The notes below the pieces were generated by a model. It searched no databases. It was not told where the DNA came from and was given only the letters and a program-made list of their open reading frames with translations. From Ophiura sarsii (Eukaryota > Echinodermata > Ophiuroidea > Amphilepidida > Ophiuridae), in contig CM069459.1 of assembly GCA_035610835.1 (NCBI GenBank), positions 52,007,755 through 52,071,754 on the forward strand: a DNA stretch of 64,000 nucleotides. Reading direction: 5' to 3'. The position numbers and the translations under genes are program-made. Positions within the stretch are counted from its first letter, which is position 1. Every line of letters begins with the position of its first letter. This document shows positions 1 to 11,865 of this stretch, in pieces.

Positions 1-706
1 TTTCTGGCTATGAGACCACCTGAATACCAGTATCAATTTATCTGAATAACAATACATCTTCTTTATCAAAAATATGCGGGCAATTGACAACATCTGTTTG
101 CAGGCAAATTCAATGCAGATCATTTTGCCGCAAGTTCCCAGTCACTAGGTTTAATAATAGTTGTTTGCCCTATCTTTACATTGTGGTGAATACGTCACAA
201 TAGTACAGGCGCTGATGATGACACGGTATTATCCATGTATATTACGATTAGAATTCGAGTTCCTCCCCCTCTTTTGCTTCTGTTACCTCTGACTGAAATG
301 GTGAATCGGCCAATGTCTGCGAATCAACTATAGTAAGGATAGGAAATCGAAATACTAAGTATACCTTCATCTATTTTGTATCACACATAAATGCTTGTTT
401 ATTATTATCCGTGCTTTGCAGCTGCCAAACGTGAGTATTTTGATATAGATTTAAATAATAGTCATCAACCTTTTTATACTATTGTATGTATTTTCCATTA
501 CCACATTGATTATCGTTTTATTGTTATATCAAACATAGCGCAGAAAAAGTGCTTTTTATATTTTGTAAATCAGATAGCTTCTTACCAAAAGCCTCACATC
601 GTTAAAATGTGATTTTAAGATACCATTGCGAGGCGTTAAATTAGTGCTTTAGAATTACGAGTAACGAATGACACGATTTGTACACATATATGTTTCAGTT
701 CTTAAA

Positions 707-950
707 AACACTTTCCATGCGGCAAGCGTCAGCAGACGACATTCCAAAATTTCACAAAATGTTTCAAGAATGTCAAAATTATTGAACTTAATTACCATAT
801 TTGGAATCACCATAACTAATGCATTAAAATAAGTACAAATATGCCTAGTATTGTTCAGTAAATCTTGAGATAGACTTTGAAAGTTGGGAAAGGTTTCTGA
901 AAAATCTGTTTTGTATAATGGTAAAACCAACAGCCGCGTGAAAAGTGTTA
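707..950. mobile_element. Short TIR element, CGCGG family
   Basis: Ends read AACACTTTCCATGCGGC and GCCGCGTGAAAAGTGTT. The body holds CAGCAGACGAC and AAGTTGGGAAAGGTTTCTG. Other copies at 14848-15070, 15219-15460, 19355-19620 and 60095-60358. Confidence 0.7.
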
Positions 951-956
951 ATATAG

Positions 957-1171
957 TTAACCCCCTGAGGTCTACCTGTCTATCTTACAGTGGTTCTGAT
1001 TGGTTTATATAAAGATGTACTCATATGAATAGCCAATTCAAATGCAGCTTATAACATGTTTCACTACCATCTTTATCAGGGATACAATTATTCTAACAAT
1101 GTCTCTCATTGGTGCAATAAATGATGTATCCATCTTTTTAACCAATCGGCCGGTAGTTCTCAGGGGGTTAA
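957..1171. mobile_element. TTAA-type short element
   Basis: Flanked by TTAA on both sides with ends CCCCCTGAG and CTCAGGGGG. A sister copy with the same body is at 18933-19150. TTAA duplications are typical of piggyBac-derived elements. Confidence 0.75.
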
Positions 1172-1456
1172 CCTCTACATGTAAATCAAGAAATACGCTT
1201 TGATTCAACTATTCGATTTGTAAGATATTAGCCTCAATATATATTTATACATATATTATAATATAAGCACATTACATTTTTTTATACTACTGTTATTTAA
1301 TTAAATAATAAAAGATCTATTCAAATATACATTATTTTAGTATTATACACTTGAAACCAGGACCTATGAGCCGACTAAACCAAGTAAAAATAACCATTTT
1401 TGAGTTCAATATCACTTTTCCAAATTGTGAATAACACATTGGAACATAAGTGGTTG

Positions 1457-1831
1457 TACAGGGTGAGTCAAAATATGCAGGTATCGATATGCACAGTAAG
1501 AAACGCATTGTTAGCTAAACTTACATTTTATTTCATTCAAATTGGTTATTCCAAACGGGAGATACGTGCATTTCTCCATATTCTGTAAAATGTAATATGT
1601 TCCAACTTCAAAGGTACGCGTACGTGCAAAAGTAAACATGTTTAATGCACACATTTTGAATGTCAATCAGTGCCTACAGTGGAACATGTGGGTATATTTG
1701 GTGCTTTTTCGTTAATATGTTGTAATTATGGCCTGGAATAAGATATTGTCTGGGACATTTCACCAAATATGAAGAAGTCTTTTTCCCGATTTTCTAACAA
1801 ACGGTACCTGAATATCTTGACTCACCCTGTA
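1457..1831. mobile_element. Mariner-type MITE
   Basis: TACAGGGTGAGTCAAAATAT at the left and its inverted form ending in ACTCACCCTGTA at the right, about 375 bp, TA borders, no transposase. Confidence 0.8.
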
Positions 1832-2050
1832 TTTGAGTCGATGCATAGTGAATGAATATATCCAAATGATTCGATTGTGAATGTTATAATAATAACCTTA
1901 TTCTATATATATTGTTGTTTTATCCAGAAGATATATTATAATTCGTTGCTGTTGTTATATAGAATAAATATGATATTTATACAACTGTTTATGTGGCAGA
2001 ATTTTACATTTATTGCTCGAAAGTCTTGGCGTTTAGTCGCAGTAAATTGA

Positions 2051-3101
2051 TACAGGCTGTCCCAAAATGATTAGTACCCATCGATGCCCAAACTTCAATA
2101 CATTGTTTCATCATCAAAATCAATGAGATTAGATCTGTTGTTTTTCTATCATATTTGCTATACTGTACCCTTTCATTAGAATTTTAGATCATGAATATCG
2201 GACTTGTTTTAATGAAGCTTCATTACACTCCATTGTGTAAGACATGTTGATTTCACCTTGTTGGCAAAGTGCAAAAAATGTGTTTTTAAACAGCTTGCTT
2301 GAAAGAAACGAATACATTCTGTTAATCTCTTGTCTGCTAATATCTTTGGTTCCTTTCTATTTTAAACTGCTGTTATATCATATTGTTGTTCAAACCATTA
2401 ATACTTCTTCATTTTGATTCAATTTGAAGAGTAAAAATGGATCGTCACGCATGAGCGACCCCAAGCTTTGTTTCTATAATGAGCTAGTTTTGAGGCTAAA
2501 CTTGAGGGATATTTAAACAGGTAAAGACGTGGTCGTGGGTAATTAGCAGTGGCTTAGACTTCTTTTTCATATAGGGGATGCAATTTCCTACAAACTTGCT
2601 AAAAATGATATAGTCCCTTAGTGTTTAACCTCACGAAATCCATTCTCCAATGTGAAAATGAAATCTAAGCCACTGGTGATTCACCAAATACCACTTCATT
2701 TAGAAGTCCCTACACACTTGTCAAATAAAACAATGCATGGGGTCACTCAAGTGTGTCATAATCTGAACACCCATACCTAATAACAGTTAAACAGAAAGAC
2801 ACACAAGATTATATTGAGTAGACAAGAGATTATGAGAATACAATTTTCTTTCAAACAAGCTGTAAATAGCACACGCATTTGTTAGCACTTTGTCAAAAAA
2901 GTGAAATCACCATGTTTTACATAATGGAGTGTATCTTGAGTTTGATAAATCCGATATTCATGATCTAAAATTCTAATGAAATAGTACAGTATGACAATGA
3001 TGATGTAAAAACAACGGACCTAATCCCATCGATTTTGATGATAACACAAAATATTGAACTGTGGGCATCGATGGGTACTAATCATTTTGGGACAGCCTGT
3101 A
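2051..3101. mobile_element. Near-perfect 1-kb foldback element
   Basis: Left arm starts TACAGGCTGTCCCAAAATGA, right arm ends in the inverse. Inverted similarity continues almost to the centre (arms about 450-500 bp), with TA borders. No coding capacity. Confidence 0.8.
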
Positions 3102-4030
3102 GTTGAGTACATATTTAACACCCTTAAACCTTAACGTAAGTTATACACTTTACTTATGTTAAATGGAATCCTCTGACGCTCTCGGAATGTTTGCATCAGT
3201 AACTCGTCGGTGTTCCAATTGTTCCATTGCGGTCTCATTTAATAATCCAAGATGGCTGCCTATTCACACCAAACAGTTAATGAACTTTAAATGTGTTTTT
3301 AATTGTTAACGCCAGTTTGTCAAAGTCTTTATAATATTTGTTTTTAATTGTTATAGAAGATAGATACGTAACCATGCAAATCTGATCCTTGAACACCAAT
3401 TCAAATGCTTCCCCACCCGATGCCACACTAGTACGGTTTACAATGGAATGTTGCCGAGATGAATGTCACACACGATGCAGATGCTATCAAAAGTACAGCT
3501 TTAAAATAGAATCGAAACACACAAAAGACAATGAATCAAAGATAGAGCGATGGAATATAATTTAAAAAAACACATACATGAAAAATTAATACATTTTGTA
3601 AATGTTACGCACTAAACAAAGGTGCGATCAAAAGACATACTGAAACACTCAATAATCGACACACAATGCGCATAGCGCGTAAACACACTATCCACGTAGT
3701 GAGGTTCGATCGGCGTGCTGGTTGCTAGTAGCAGGGTTGTTTAACTCAAATTGACAACGCTTTGCCACTGTACTTAAGGTATGGGGAGTTGTTAAATGGG
3801 GTGTAATTACATACTGACCTACAAACGAAACGTGTCACTTCTGTGCAAGGATACTAATTGAATTATACACATAAAAATTAATACTATTTGTGATTGAGGT
3901 AATCACTTGATTATTGACGTGCTTAATTGAAAAATAACTGGAGGTCAAGTGTTCATTCTTTAACTTGCAGACGATTGTAAATTGAATTGGTGTTCTTGCA
4001 AATAAATGAGAAGTTTCTATTGCAGCTCAG

Positions 4031-4387
4031 TTAAGGGGGCTGTCGACCCTAAAATATGACATTTATCAAGCACTGTAACCTGTGAGTAATTAATATGATG
4101 TACATAAATGTACACATTTTTGGAAAGGAAGTGAGCCGGAGAATCCATGTTTGGTATCAAATTTCACAATTTTGTTGGCTCAACATTTGCTACTTTTACA
4201 TGGTTTGTTTAGAAAAATGCTGAAATTGCACCAATAAGTGTTTTTTTGTTTTGACATAAAAATGTTTAGTTCTTAAGATGTTGACCAAAAAAGGCCAAAA
4301 ATGTGATTTTGGAGGTAGGTACATTGATAGTTCAAAAGTTACAGCGCTTGATAAATTTCATGTTTTTAGGGTGGACAGCCACCTTAA
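4031..4387. mobile_element. TTAA-flanked foldback element
   Basis: TTAA plus GGGGGCTGTCGACCC at the left and GGGTGGACAGCCACC plus TTAA at the right. It lies just downstream of gene A's stop. A related half copy is at about 13179-13330. Confidence 0.65.
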
Positions 4388-4440
4388 GGTTACGAATCAT
4401 GCAGTGTACATGTATATGCACTAAACCATCCATCATCAGT

Positions 4441-4446
4441 TTTATT
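4441..4446 (-). promoter_or_regulatory. Candidate polyadenylation signal
   Basis: AATAAA on the minus strand about 30 bases after the TGA of gene A. The 3' UTR would be very short. It is the only canonical signal I noted next to the stop. Confidence 0.4.
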
Positions 4447-4474
4447 AAGAAATATGCACTCTAGCATACATTTG

Positions 4475-4893
4475 TCAACTTACATTCCTCCTATTTGGTC
4501 CCCAATATGTAGGTGACATAGCAAAGTCCATACCGAGGTCATTAGCTTGAAATATTGGGTTGTAATACGTTGTGTAAGGTGTCGCATATAACGCAGATAA
4601 ATCAATAGGAGACGTCGCAGGAGGTAGGGATGTCAGCCTTATACTCGGAAGTTGGGTCGCAGGAGGTAGGGATGTCAGCCTTATACTCGGAAGTTGGGTC
4701 GCAGGAGGTAGGTATGTCAGCCCTACACTCGGTAGTTGAGTCTGTGTCTGTGTCTGTCTTGATGCAGTTGTTTTAGCTAGAGATTTTCTACGCACTGCTA
4801 GGAAACACATTGACATCGTGATAACAAACACACATGTGCCAATTATTATAGCCAGTGATATTCCGACGGTATCAGCCAAAGCAAGGGATGAAT
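4475..4893 (-). CDS. Gene A exon 19: transmembrane helix and cytoplasmic tail
   Basis: Starts in phase 1 after TTTGTAG. The helix VGISLAIIIGTCVFVITMSM continues CFLAV and is stopped by RRKS, giving a type I membrane protein. The tail is about 100 residues and proline-rich, with three 14-residue repeats (TQLPSIRLTSLPPA type) and a tyrosine cluster (YATPYTTYYNP). The frame ends in TGA at 4475-4477. However, the last codons AAT GTA AGT also form a perfect GTAAGT donor, so splicing to one more exon (from 4484) cannot be excluded. An AATAAA 30 bases on favours a terminal exon. Confidence 0.82.
4608..4740 (-). repeat. Three 42-bp tandem repeats coding for tail repeats
   Basis: In-frame tandem units encode TQLPS(I/V)(R/G)LT(S/Y)LPPA. 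Units 2 and 3 are identical in protein and nearly so in DNA, so the expansion is recent. Unit 1 differs (VGLTY). Confidence 0.85.
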
Positions 4894-5547
4894 CTACAAA
4901 GGGAAAACAAAAAGTTACATCCATTATGAACCTAAGTCTGACATGAGACGATATTAATGTTAAAGATGATATTGTTAACAAAAATTCCAACACTCTTTCG
5001 ATGTCTTGGTCAACTTATACAGACAGAGGGAAAGAATGTGTATTTTGTGTTAAAGCAAAGTCTATTATGTCCAGTTCACCCAGGGTGAACTAGATTATAC
5101 ACCTGTTCACTTGGTGTATAAGCTAGTTTACCCTAGAGTATGCACTTGGTGACAGATGAAATAGAGATTAAGATGGAGAAATTTTAACCTTGAGATCTGG
5201 CCAGAGGATCTGCCATCTGCCAGGTAAGAGTGGACCTTAGGGTCTATTCAAACTTCTAAGCAACCAGCCAGACACAACACAAGATTGGTAGACCTATGCC
5301 TACATGACAAGGAAATGAAATGTCATTAGTTCAAATCATCTTTCAGGTGAAATTCAAATATATGGAGTAGGCCTACAAATACAATACAATACAATACCAA
5401 TTACGGGTTAAACTGAAATTGATACTAGTGACTGGTATTGCGCTTTTCTTCAGGTTGGTTTGAACAGATGACTATAATACGTGCACCCATATTGTGACAC
5501 GATGGGATTATACCTGGTCAGATCTGCCGTATTTTAGGCACACTTAC

Positions 5548-5606
5548 CTGGCTTAGAGGTAGGAGATTGTTGACACGTTTCACTGGCAGATACATCAGTA
5601 CGACAT
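5548..5606 (-). CDS. Gene A exon 18: EGF-like, end, and stalk
   Basis: 59 bases, phase 2 to phase 1 (TTAACAG acceptor, GTAAGT donor). It encodes VCRTDVSASETCQQSPTSKP. Joined to exon 17 it completes C4-x-C5-x9-C6, the usual EGF end, followed by a short Ser/Pro/Thr stalk before the membrane. Confidence 0.8.
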
Positions 5607-5654
5607 CTGTTAAGCAAATATAAGTAACGAGAGTAAGAACGGTGGAATCGGTCA

Positions 5655-5890
5655 ATTAATGTATTTATTTTTAAATCAATCAATTAATCGATCGATCGAT
5701 CAATCATTCAATCAATCGATCATTTGATAATTTGATCAATCAATCGATTAATCAAGAAATTAATTCATCAATCCATCGATCAATCGACAAAACGATCAAT
5801 TAAACGATAAATCAATCAATCATCCAAACGATCGATCAATCGGCAAATCGATCAATCTATCATACGATCAATCAATCAATCAATCAGTTA
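5655..5890. repeat. ATCA/ATCG tetranucleotide microsatellite
   Basis: About 235 bp of degenerate ATCA, ATCG and ATTA units, in the intron before the transmembrane exon of gene A. Confidence 0.85.
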
Positions 5891-6567
5891 ATCCAAATAA
5901 TATCTGCTTCCCCATAGGCAAATCTCAATGACCACACTATCAAATTTAAATGTACGTACACAAACAGATCACAAACTTTTATTTATTTTATTCTCTATGT
6001 GTAGGCTCTCTACGTGTAATTTGATAATATACTCAAGACGACTGGATTTCAAACTGAAACTAAAACTAAGCATACAATCTACAAGTTGTAAGGTTAGTAG
6101 GAAAGGCACAAAGCAGTTTGTAATTGCTTCGAGAGATTATACAATCTGACTATAATAATAGGCGTTTTACATGAATTATTGAGGTGATGACAAAACCCTG
6201 TTCTATGGACCTCTGAGGATGGTCGAATATAGAAAAAAACCATTTGTCATAATTTTGCCATTGTTGTACAAAATATGTTTTCAAAAACAATCGAAAATAT
6301 GGTTCGATACGCAAGAATGTTTACGCCAAAATGTTTCCTCATAGAACAGCTCATAGAACAGGGTGTTTTTACACGTCGCCTATAAGGCGTTCAATATAAT
6401 AGCAGCGTTTGCTAGTACTCAGAAAAACAACTGAATTTGGATCTCGTCTGTTTCTTATTTAACTATATAATTATAGCCTATATTCAATGTTAAGCAAAGC
6501 AAATTACCCATTAGTAAATGTTACTTATCAGTTAATTTCAATATATGATATATTTAAGCCTTCTTAC

Positions 6568-6643
6568 ACACATATCCCTACATTGGCGGACTGATCTGCC
6601 ACACATATGCCGTCGTTGACACACATGATGCCATCACACACAT
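6568..6643 (-). CDS. Gene A exon 17: EGF-like, first part
   Basis: 76 bases, phase 1 to phase 2 (TTACAG acceptor, GTAAGA donor). It encodes DVCDGIMCVNDGICVADQ and on to GIC, supplying cysteines 1-4 of an EGF-like domain with spacing C-x4-C-x5-C-x10-C. Small but secure because the next exon supplies cysteines 5 and 6 in phase. Confidence 0.82.
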
Positions 6644-7680
6644 CTGTAAAATTAACAAAATATCATTTCATATCATTTTTTTAAAACTTATTTCCTGTTG
6701 ATAAAATATGCAGTCGGTCAATATTTAAGGACATTTGTGTTAACAACAAATATCCCCAAGCTATTATAGTCAGCGTCATAATGCTATGGACATAATTCTA
6801 ACAATGCGTGTGTACGTTCGTGCGTGCGTGCATGCGTACATGCGGACGAGCGGACGTTTGTAAGCCCGGAAGTGAGTACCAGACCATCACGGTTCCGTTC
6901 CCTGTATGTTTTCCAACTTTCTTGACCACGGCTTTGATGCTTTATCCAGGGTAATAAATCATCCCATCCTACACTATTTATCTGATGTATTTCAAACCAC
7001 CTGTGTCTTGCCAGCGTTCTCGCTACCACTGCCTCCGCTGTCCTAAGCATGGCCCAAGGCTCTTTAGTCTGGGTGTAACAAGAAGCCCTATATTATATTA
7101 CTTTTGAAAAATGTTGTTGTGTAAAGAAATTCAACTTTTAACTTTAATTTGTCATAGAAACTAGTGCTATATCCTATTTTGTAAACACATAAGTTCAAAT
7201 TTCGAAAAAAATCACATTATAATATTCGAAAAGCAGATATTAGTTTAAAAACCAGCCCAAAGCTGTCTGAGAGTCACCATGCGTGCCAAGTCATGTGGCA
7301 GATACTGCAGCGGATGCAGGCTTGCTACCAGGTCTACCGCTGCCACACTCAAGGTTTTTTAGCATGTGGTCAATGGAGTTGGATGGATGTAATTATTGGG
7401 TAAATACTAGCGTCATGGCCAGTTCAACCTGTCAATCTTGTGCTCAAACTTGAATGTAATGCGCTGTACATGGCCGCGCGTCCTGATTTGTCATTCGTGA
7501 AATCGTCACACGCATGCATGCATAGTTGTTCCCGCATTTCATGCATCTGGACAACAAAACAGGCTCGCGTGAATTTCGTTCATAGCATTGTGACAGTGAA
7601 AATAGTGCGCCTCAAAACATGAAACCAATATTTGAGTCCTATATCCAGGCTTCGGTGGCCAGACTAAAGCGAGCACTTGC

Positions 7681-7900
7681 CTTGAAATTGTATCGTCGTC
7701 CCTGACGCCACTTTGATTTCTGAATTATCAATGTGACCATCTAGGTCCAAGGAAATTTGGAACATAAATGCTAATTCCGGATCTCCAGTGGTAGAAGCGG
7801 GATCCACAGCAACGGAGAATTTAACACCGATACTGCCACAATACAGTTCATACACGTCCACATATTGGAACCCGTCCGTTGACTTGTACACGTCAGTAAG
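7681..7900 (-). CDS. Gene A exon 16: SEA domain, second part
   Basis: 220 bases, phase 0 to phase 1, with a TTCATAG acceptor and a probable GC donor (AAG then GCAAGT). It encodes LTDVYKSTDGFQYVDVYEL, then YCGSIGVKFSVAVD. Together with exon 15 this follows the SEA pattern: helix, Y-x-x-x-x-G-F, strand, G-S-[IV]-x-V strand. The G-S step is the known autoproteolysis site in mucin-type SEA domains; here the following residues are IGV rather than VVV. SEA followed by EGF and a membrane helix is a common arrangement. Confidence 0.75.
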
Positions 7901-7979
7901 CTATGAAATGGACCAAGTGGTGTAATGTGGTTTATACATTTACCAGAAAAAGTTCCTGACCAGGAGCTACCGCTTATAT

Positions 7980-8030
7980 ACGAGGGGGTATCAAAAAGTT
8001 TAAGAAATCACCCAGAAGGGAAGGAGCCAG
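7980..8030. mobile_element. Single mariner-type end
   Basis: TACGAGGGGGTATCAAAAAGTT matches the inverse of the end at 27440-27456 (AACTTTTTGACACCCCCTCG). Only one end is seen at each place. Confidence 0.4.
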
Positions 8031-8733
8031 AAACTTTATTTTGATATGTAATTCCTCAGACATCTTAACAAAGGCCCTGTGCAAAGTTACACATTTCTCC
8101 CACTATTATCAACCTTTCCTTTAATAACCTCTTTCATGAAAATTAAGTAGATACTTTTCAAGTTATGATGGCTTAAGGGGGTGTGGACTCTCAGCATAGC
8201 CTCCGTAAAACTGCTCACTTAATGCATATCTTATAGATTTTGGTACCGATCATTGATTTTGAATTAGCTATTAACATAGTACCTGGTCACGATACTGTTA
8301 TGTTATGGACTGTATATTAAAATAGATCAATAGGCCAGACATTTTGTAATCCTCCACATGAATTGTTTTTAATTATGATTTTCACATGTTCATTTAGGTT
8401 TTAACATTTAACAAAATAACATTGTTTTAATTTGGTTTTGGCATTTGGTGTTCATATTAAGGCCGTTTATCAACAGGAGGTGTATTTTCTTTTAAACTAG
8501 AGTTAAGCCATGAACAACCCCGGTCCTACAGTTATTTAAAACTTGTAAACAACGTATTTAATGTGTTGTAATTCTCTTTATTTCGGTGTTTTTATCTACC
8601 ACTTTAGTCGGTATTATGTGTTTCTATTATACTATGATGTAATAAGCATAGCTTAATGAGAAACTTAAAATATCTGAATTGATGTCACTTGTTAAGCACT
8701 AGTGCTTTAATTATCTCGGCAAATAGTACCTAC

Positions 8734-8864
8734 CAGCATCTCCAACCTCATCTCAAGCTCCGCGTAGGCAAGTGAGTTTTGATCCTGAATATCTTCAGTA
8801 CATAACACAGGTATGTCGTCAATCTCTTCAATCACAAATTCGCTATTCTTCAGTAGCACAGTTC
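8734..8864 (-). CDS. Gene A exon 15: SEA domain, first part
   Basis: 131 bases, phase 1 to phase 0, after an AACCAG acceptor and before a GTAGGT donor. It continues the linker as TVLLKNSEFVIEEIDDIP and ends YAELEMRLEML, the amphipathic helix that precedes the cleavage strand of SEA domains. Phase, helix and position all fit exon 16. The acceptor tract is only moderately pyrimidine-rich, so the exact start is slightly uncertain. Confidence 0.72.
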
Positions 8865-8937
8865 CTGGTTCTATCATAAATGATAAGAGAGATGCGAAAC
8901 AAACGATATCAATCAGCGTCCGAATTAAGGGGAAAAA

Positions 8938-9140
8938 TCTGGTTGCCCGCCGGGCAACCAAGCAGGAAATTATGGTTGCCCGGCAGATTTTTTGGTTGCC
9001 CGTTCTGTAAAATATTTAAATGCATGTGTTAAGTGTTTCACTTCTTGTAAAAAAATTGGTTGCCCACCAGGCAACCAAATAAGTACATGTTGGTTGCCCG
9101 GTGCTAATTTTGGGTGTCCCGGGCAACCGGGCAACCACTT
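8938..9140. repeat. Cluster of GGTTGCCC / GGGCAACC boxes
   Basis: At least seven GGTTGCCC or GGGCAACC boxes in both orientations within 200 bp. Some face each other as short hairpins such as GGTTGCCCGCCGGGCAACC. It sits just upstream of the first SEA exon of gene A. Confidence 0.7.
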
Positions 9141-10076
9141 AACGCGAACGCTGATATCAATATACCGAGTTGGACATATTCTTATCTACAGATGTTCTAA
9201 CAAGCTCAGAACCTGCTCATTCACACTGAGTGGTGATCACGGCAACTTTCGGGCTCAGACATACCTGCTGATTCTAACTTGATGGTGATCACGGCAACTT
9301 TCGGGAACTTTGCTCTCCAGATCCATTTCTTTGTCGCCCCGACGGTGTCTTAGTATAGGCCTATAGCTATAATATGCTATCTTGGGCTATTAAACTGTGC
9401 GAAATGTTGTCTTTCTTTTTTGAGCGAAACAAACCTTACGCAAAGTTCATACGACAATATTATAATTGAAATGTACAATACTGTGCAAACTTTGACTATT
9501 TCTATTGTTTTCATTTCTTTTCATAATATTTTTTCATTTCTTTTCATAATATGTTTTCATTTCAAACGAATGAAATGTGTTAACAAATTTGATAACCATG
9601 ATATCCATTAATAACAACCGATGTAAGAATTAGAAAACCCGTGCTACGTGAACAGCCAATCAAAAGTTAGGGCATAGTGCGAGGAGTGCAATTACATTAA
9701 TTAGACATTTTCAAGGCACTCTGCATATTTTAGTTTCCCGATTTCCTATTGGTTTTAACTAGTAAAACTGCATGAATTTCTCTCAATGCAATGTCCATCT
9801 TTTTCACGGTGTCGGGCTAAACAATAAAAACGTGTGTGGGTAAAATATAGTGACGGTTGTTCTTTATTTGTTTTTCATTCTATTAAACAAGATGTGCCGA
9901 ATTAAGTGAATAAGGACAGTTTTCTGCGAAATCGATTGCTATACAAACAATCATGTTAACATGGTCAAACACGGTTTTCATAAAATGTTAGAACATACCC
10001 AAAGAATTGTTACGATTTCCAATCTGAGTTTTCTGTATAGTAGGCAACGTATAATAATACTTCCAGATTTAAATAC

Positions 10077-10322
10077 CTATGTCAATTGGTTTTTTCGTCG
10101 TTAGTTCCATGTCATCGTTGCTAATTATGATCTGACAATCCGTTGTTTCTGTCGCACTCTCGATCTGAAACAAGAAGTATTCTTCCTCTTCAGGAACATC
10201 GTCGTCTCTAATACTGATGTCTATGACCATCGTTGTCTCTTCTGCGTTGAACTGAACTATGCCCGACGAAGATGTGTAATCACCATCAAGAGATGTCGCT
10301 GTTAAATCTACTGTACGATATT
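10077..10322 (-). CDS. Gene A exon 14: Calx-beta 5, second half
   Basis: 246 bases, phase 1 both ends (CTACAG acceptor, GTATTT donor). It encodes ATSLDGDYTSSSGIVQFNA, then ISIRDDDVPEEEEYFLFQI and the end IIISNDDMEL. A ten-residue linker (TTKKPIDIG) follows and leads into the SEA domain. The calcium loop is very acidic (DDD...EEEE). Gene B's copy would lie beyond the window. Confidence 0.88.
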
Positions 10323-10689
10323 CTGTAGTAAACAATAGTATTTAATTATACTGAGCCGATAGTGACGCAGTACTCAGTGAGCATCATTTTAACCATATGC
10401 GGCGGAAGCGCGGATAGAGGGGGACATTTCACGACCACCTCTGCGCCTCCTAAATTTGCCAAGTGTCACATAGAACAACGTGTATTGAATATCTCCCGTC
10501 CTCGTTGCAAACAAATTAGATTAATATCAAAAGTCCTTTTAACATGACAAGCTATTCTGTAAGATATTAACACATAGTTTTATTATATATACATTATATT
10601 AACTCTAGGTGTCAAGTTAAGAATTTACACCCAACATCACGCTTCAAAGGTCAATAATCCTCAATTTATAGTCCATATTTTGAATTAAA

Positions 10690-11600
10690 ATGCTCATAAC
10701 TATTTTCGGCGGAAAAAAAGTATCGCACCGCTGGTTGAAAAGTGTAAATGTGGCCTCGAATTTTGCCACCATGGTGTGATATTAAGGATCATTTGTTTGC
10801 GTAAGCTGTCCAGCAAAATGTTATGCAATAAAAGGGCCACATATGAGTTTGTGACGTAATCGATGTAATGTTTTTCAAGGGCAAAGGGAAAATGCATGAA
10901 ACAAGTTTGGGTTATATATAACGCGATATTGAGAGGCCCGATGATTAAACTCTATAGTTGTAATCCTTGGTAACACATTCAAGTCTTCCAAGGTCAAAGG
11001 TCATCTGGGGTCAAATTTCAAAAGTTGCCCGATTGTCCTCAAACATGAAAAAACTCCCTTTTTCGTAAACCCAACGGTTATGGGGTCAAAGGTCAAAATA
11101 GGTCAAATTTAAAATAAGTTCAAATGACAAAAGCAATATGTATTGCGGAAGTGTTGCCCTAGGTCAAATAAAAAACAATAAAAATAAACGGTGACCTCTT
11201 CGTATATGCTGAATTTATGACCATCAAAAAAATGGCATGTTTGGACTCATTCACTGCATTGTAGCCTATAACGTCTAAATAGAACGTAGCTTGCGCCAAA
11301 TACAGAACTAATATAATGACTATTTTAAGTTTTTAAAGTCTATTCAATATCGCGTTATACCCAAACTTGTTTCATGCATGCTTTTGGACAAAGACATGCA
11401 TTTTCCCTTTGGCCTTGAAAAACATTACATAGATTACGTCACAAACTAAAATGTGGCCCTTTTATTGCATAACATTTTGTTGGACAGCTTACGCAAACAA
11501 ATGATCCTTAATATCACACCATTGTGGCAATATTCGAGGCCACATTTGCGCTTTTCAACAACAAAAACAGTGGTGCGATACTTTTCTCAATGTGTATAGA
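10690..11600. repeat. Foldback repeat with 0.23-kb arms
   Basis: The arm at 10700-10930 (with TTGTTTGCGTAAGCTGTCC and AAACAAGTTTGGGT) is repeated inverted at 11344-11570. The loop is about 0.4 kb. In the intron between gene A exons 13 and 14. Confidence 0.75.
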
Positions 11601-11865
11601 CTTATTCAAAGATTTTGTGTACGGAACTTTAACCTTTGAATTTTCAGTTTCATGTTTTATTGTTGCGTATATGGGCCATATCCAAAAGTATGTCAACTGG
11701 AAGAGATATACTTTTCATTTTTGATTGTCAGTTTATTCCAGTAAGAAATTTAACCAGCTCAAGTATGTTATTTGAATAAGCACCCATTATACTTCAACTA
11801 CAAACCAAAGAAACCCAATCATGATGGAGTAAGTTGCCGTAGCAACACATTTTTGTGTGCGAGGG

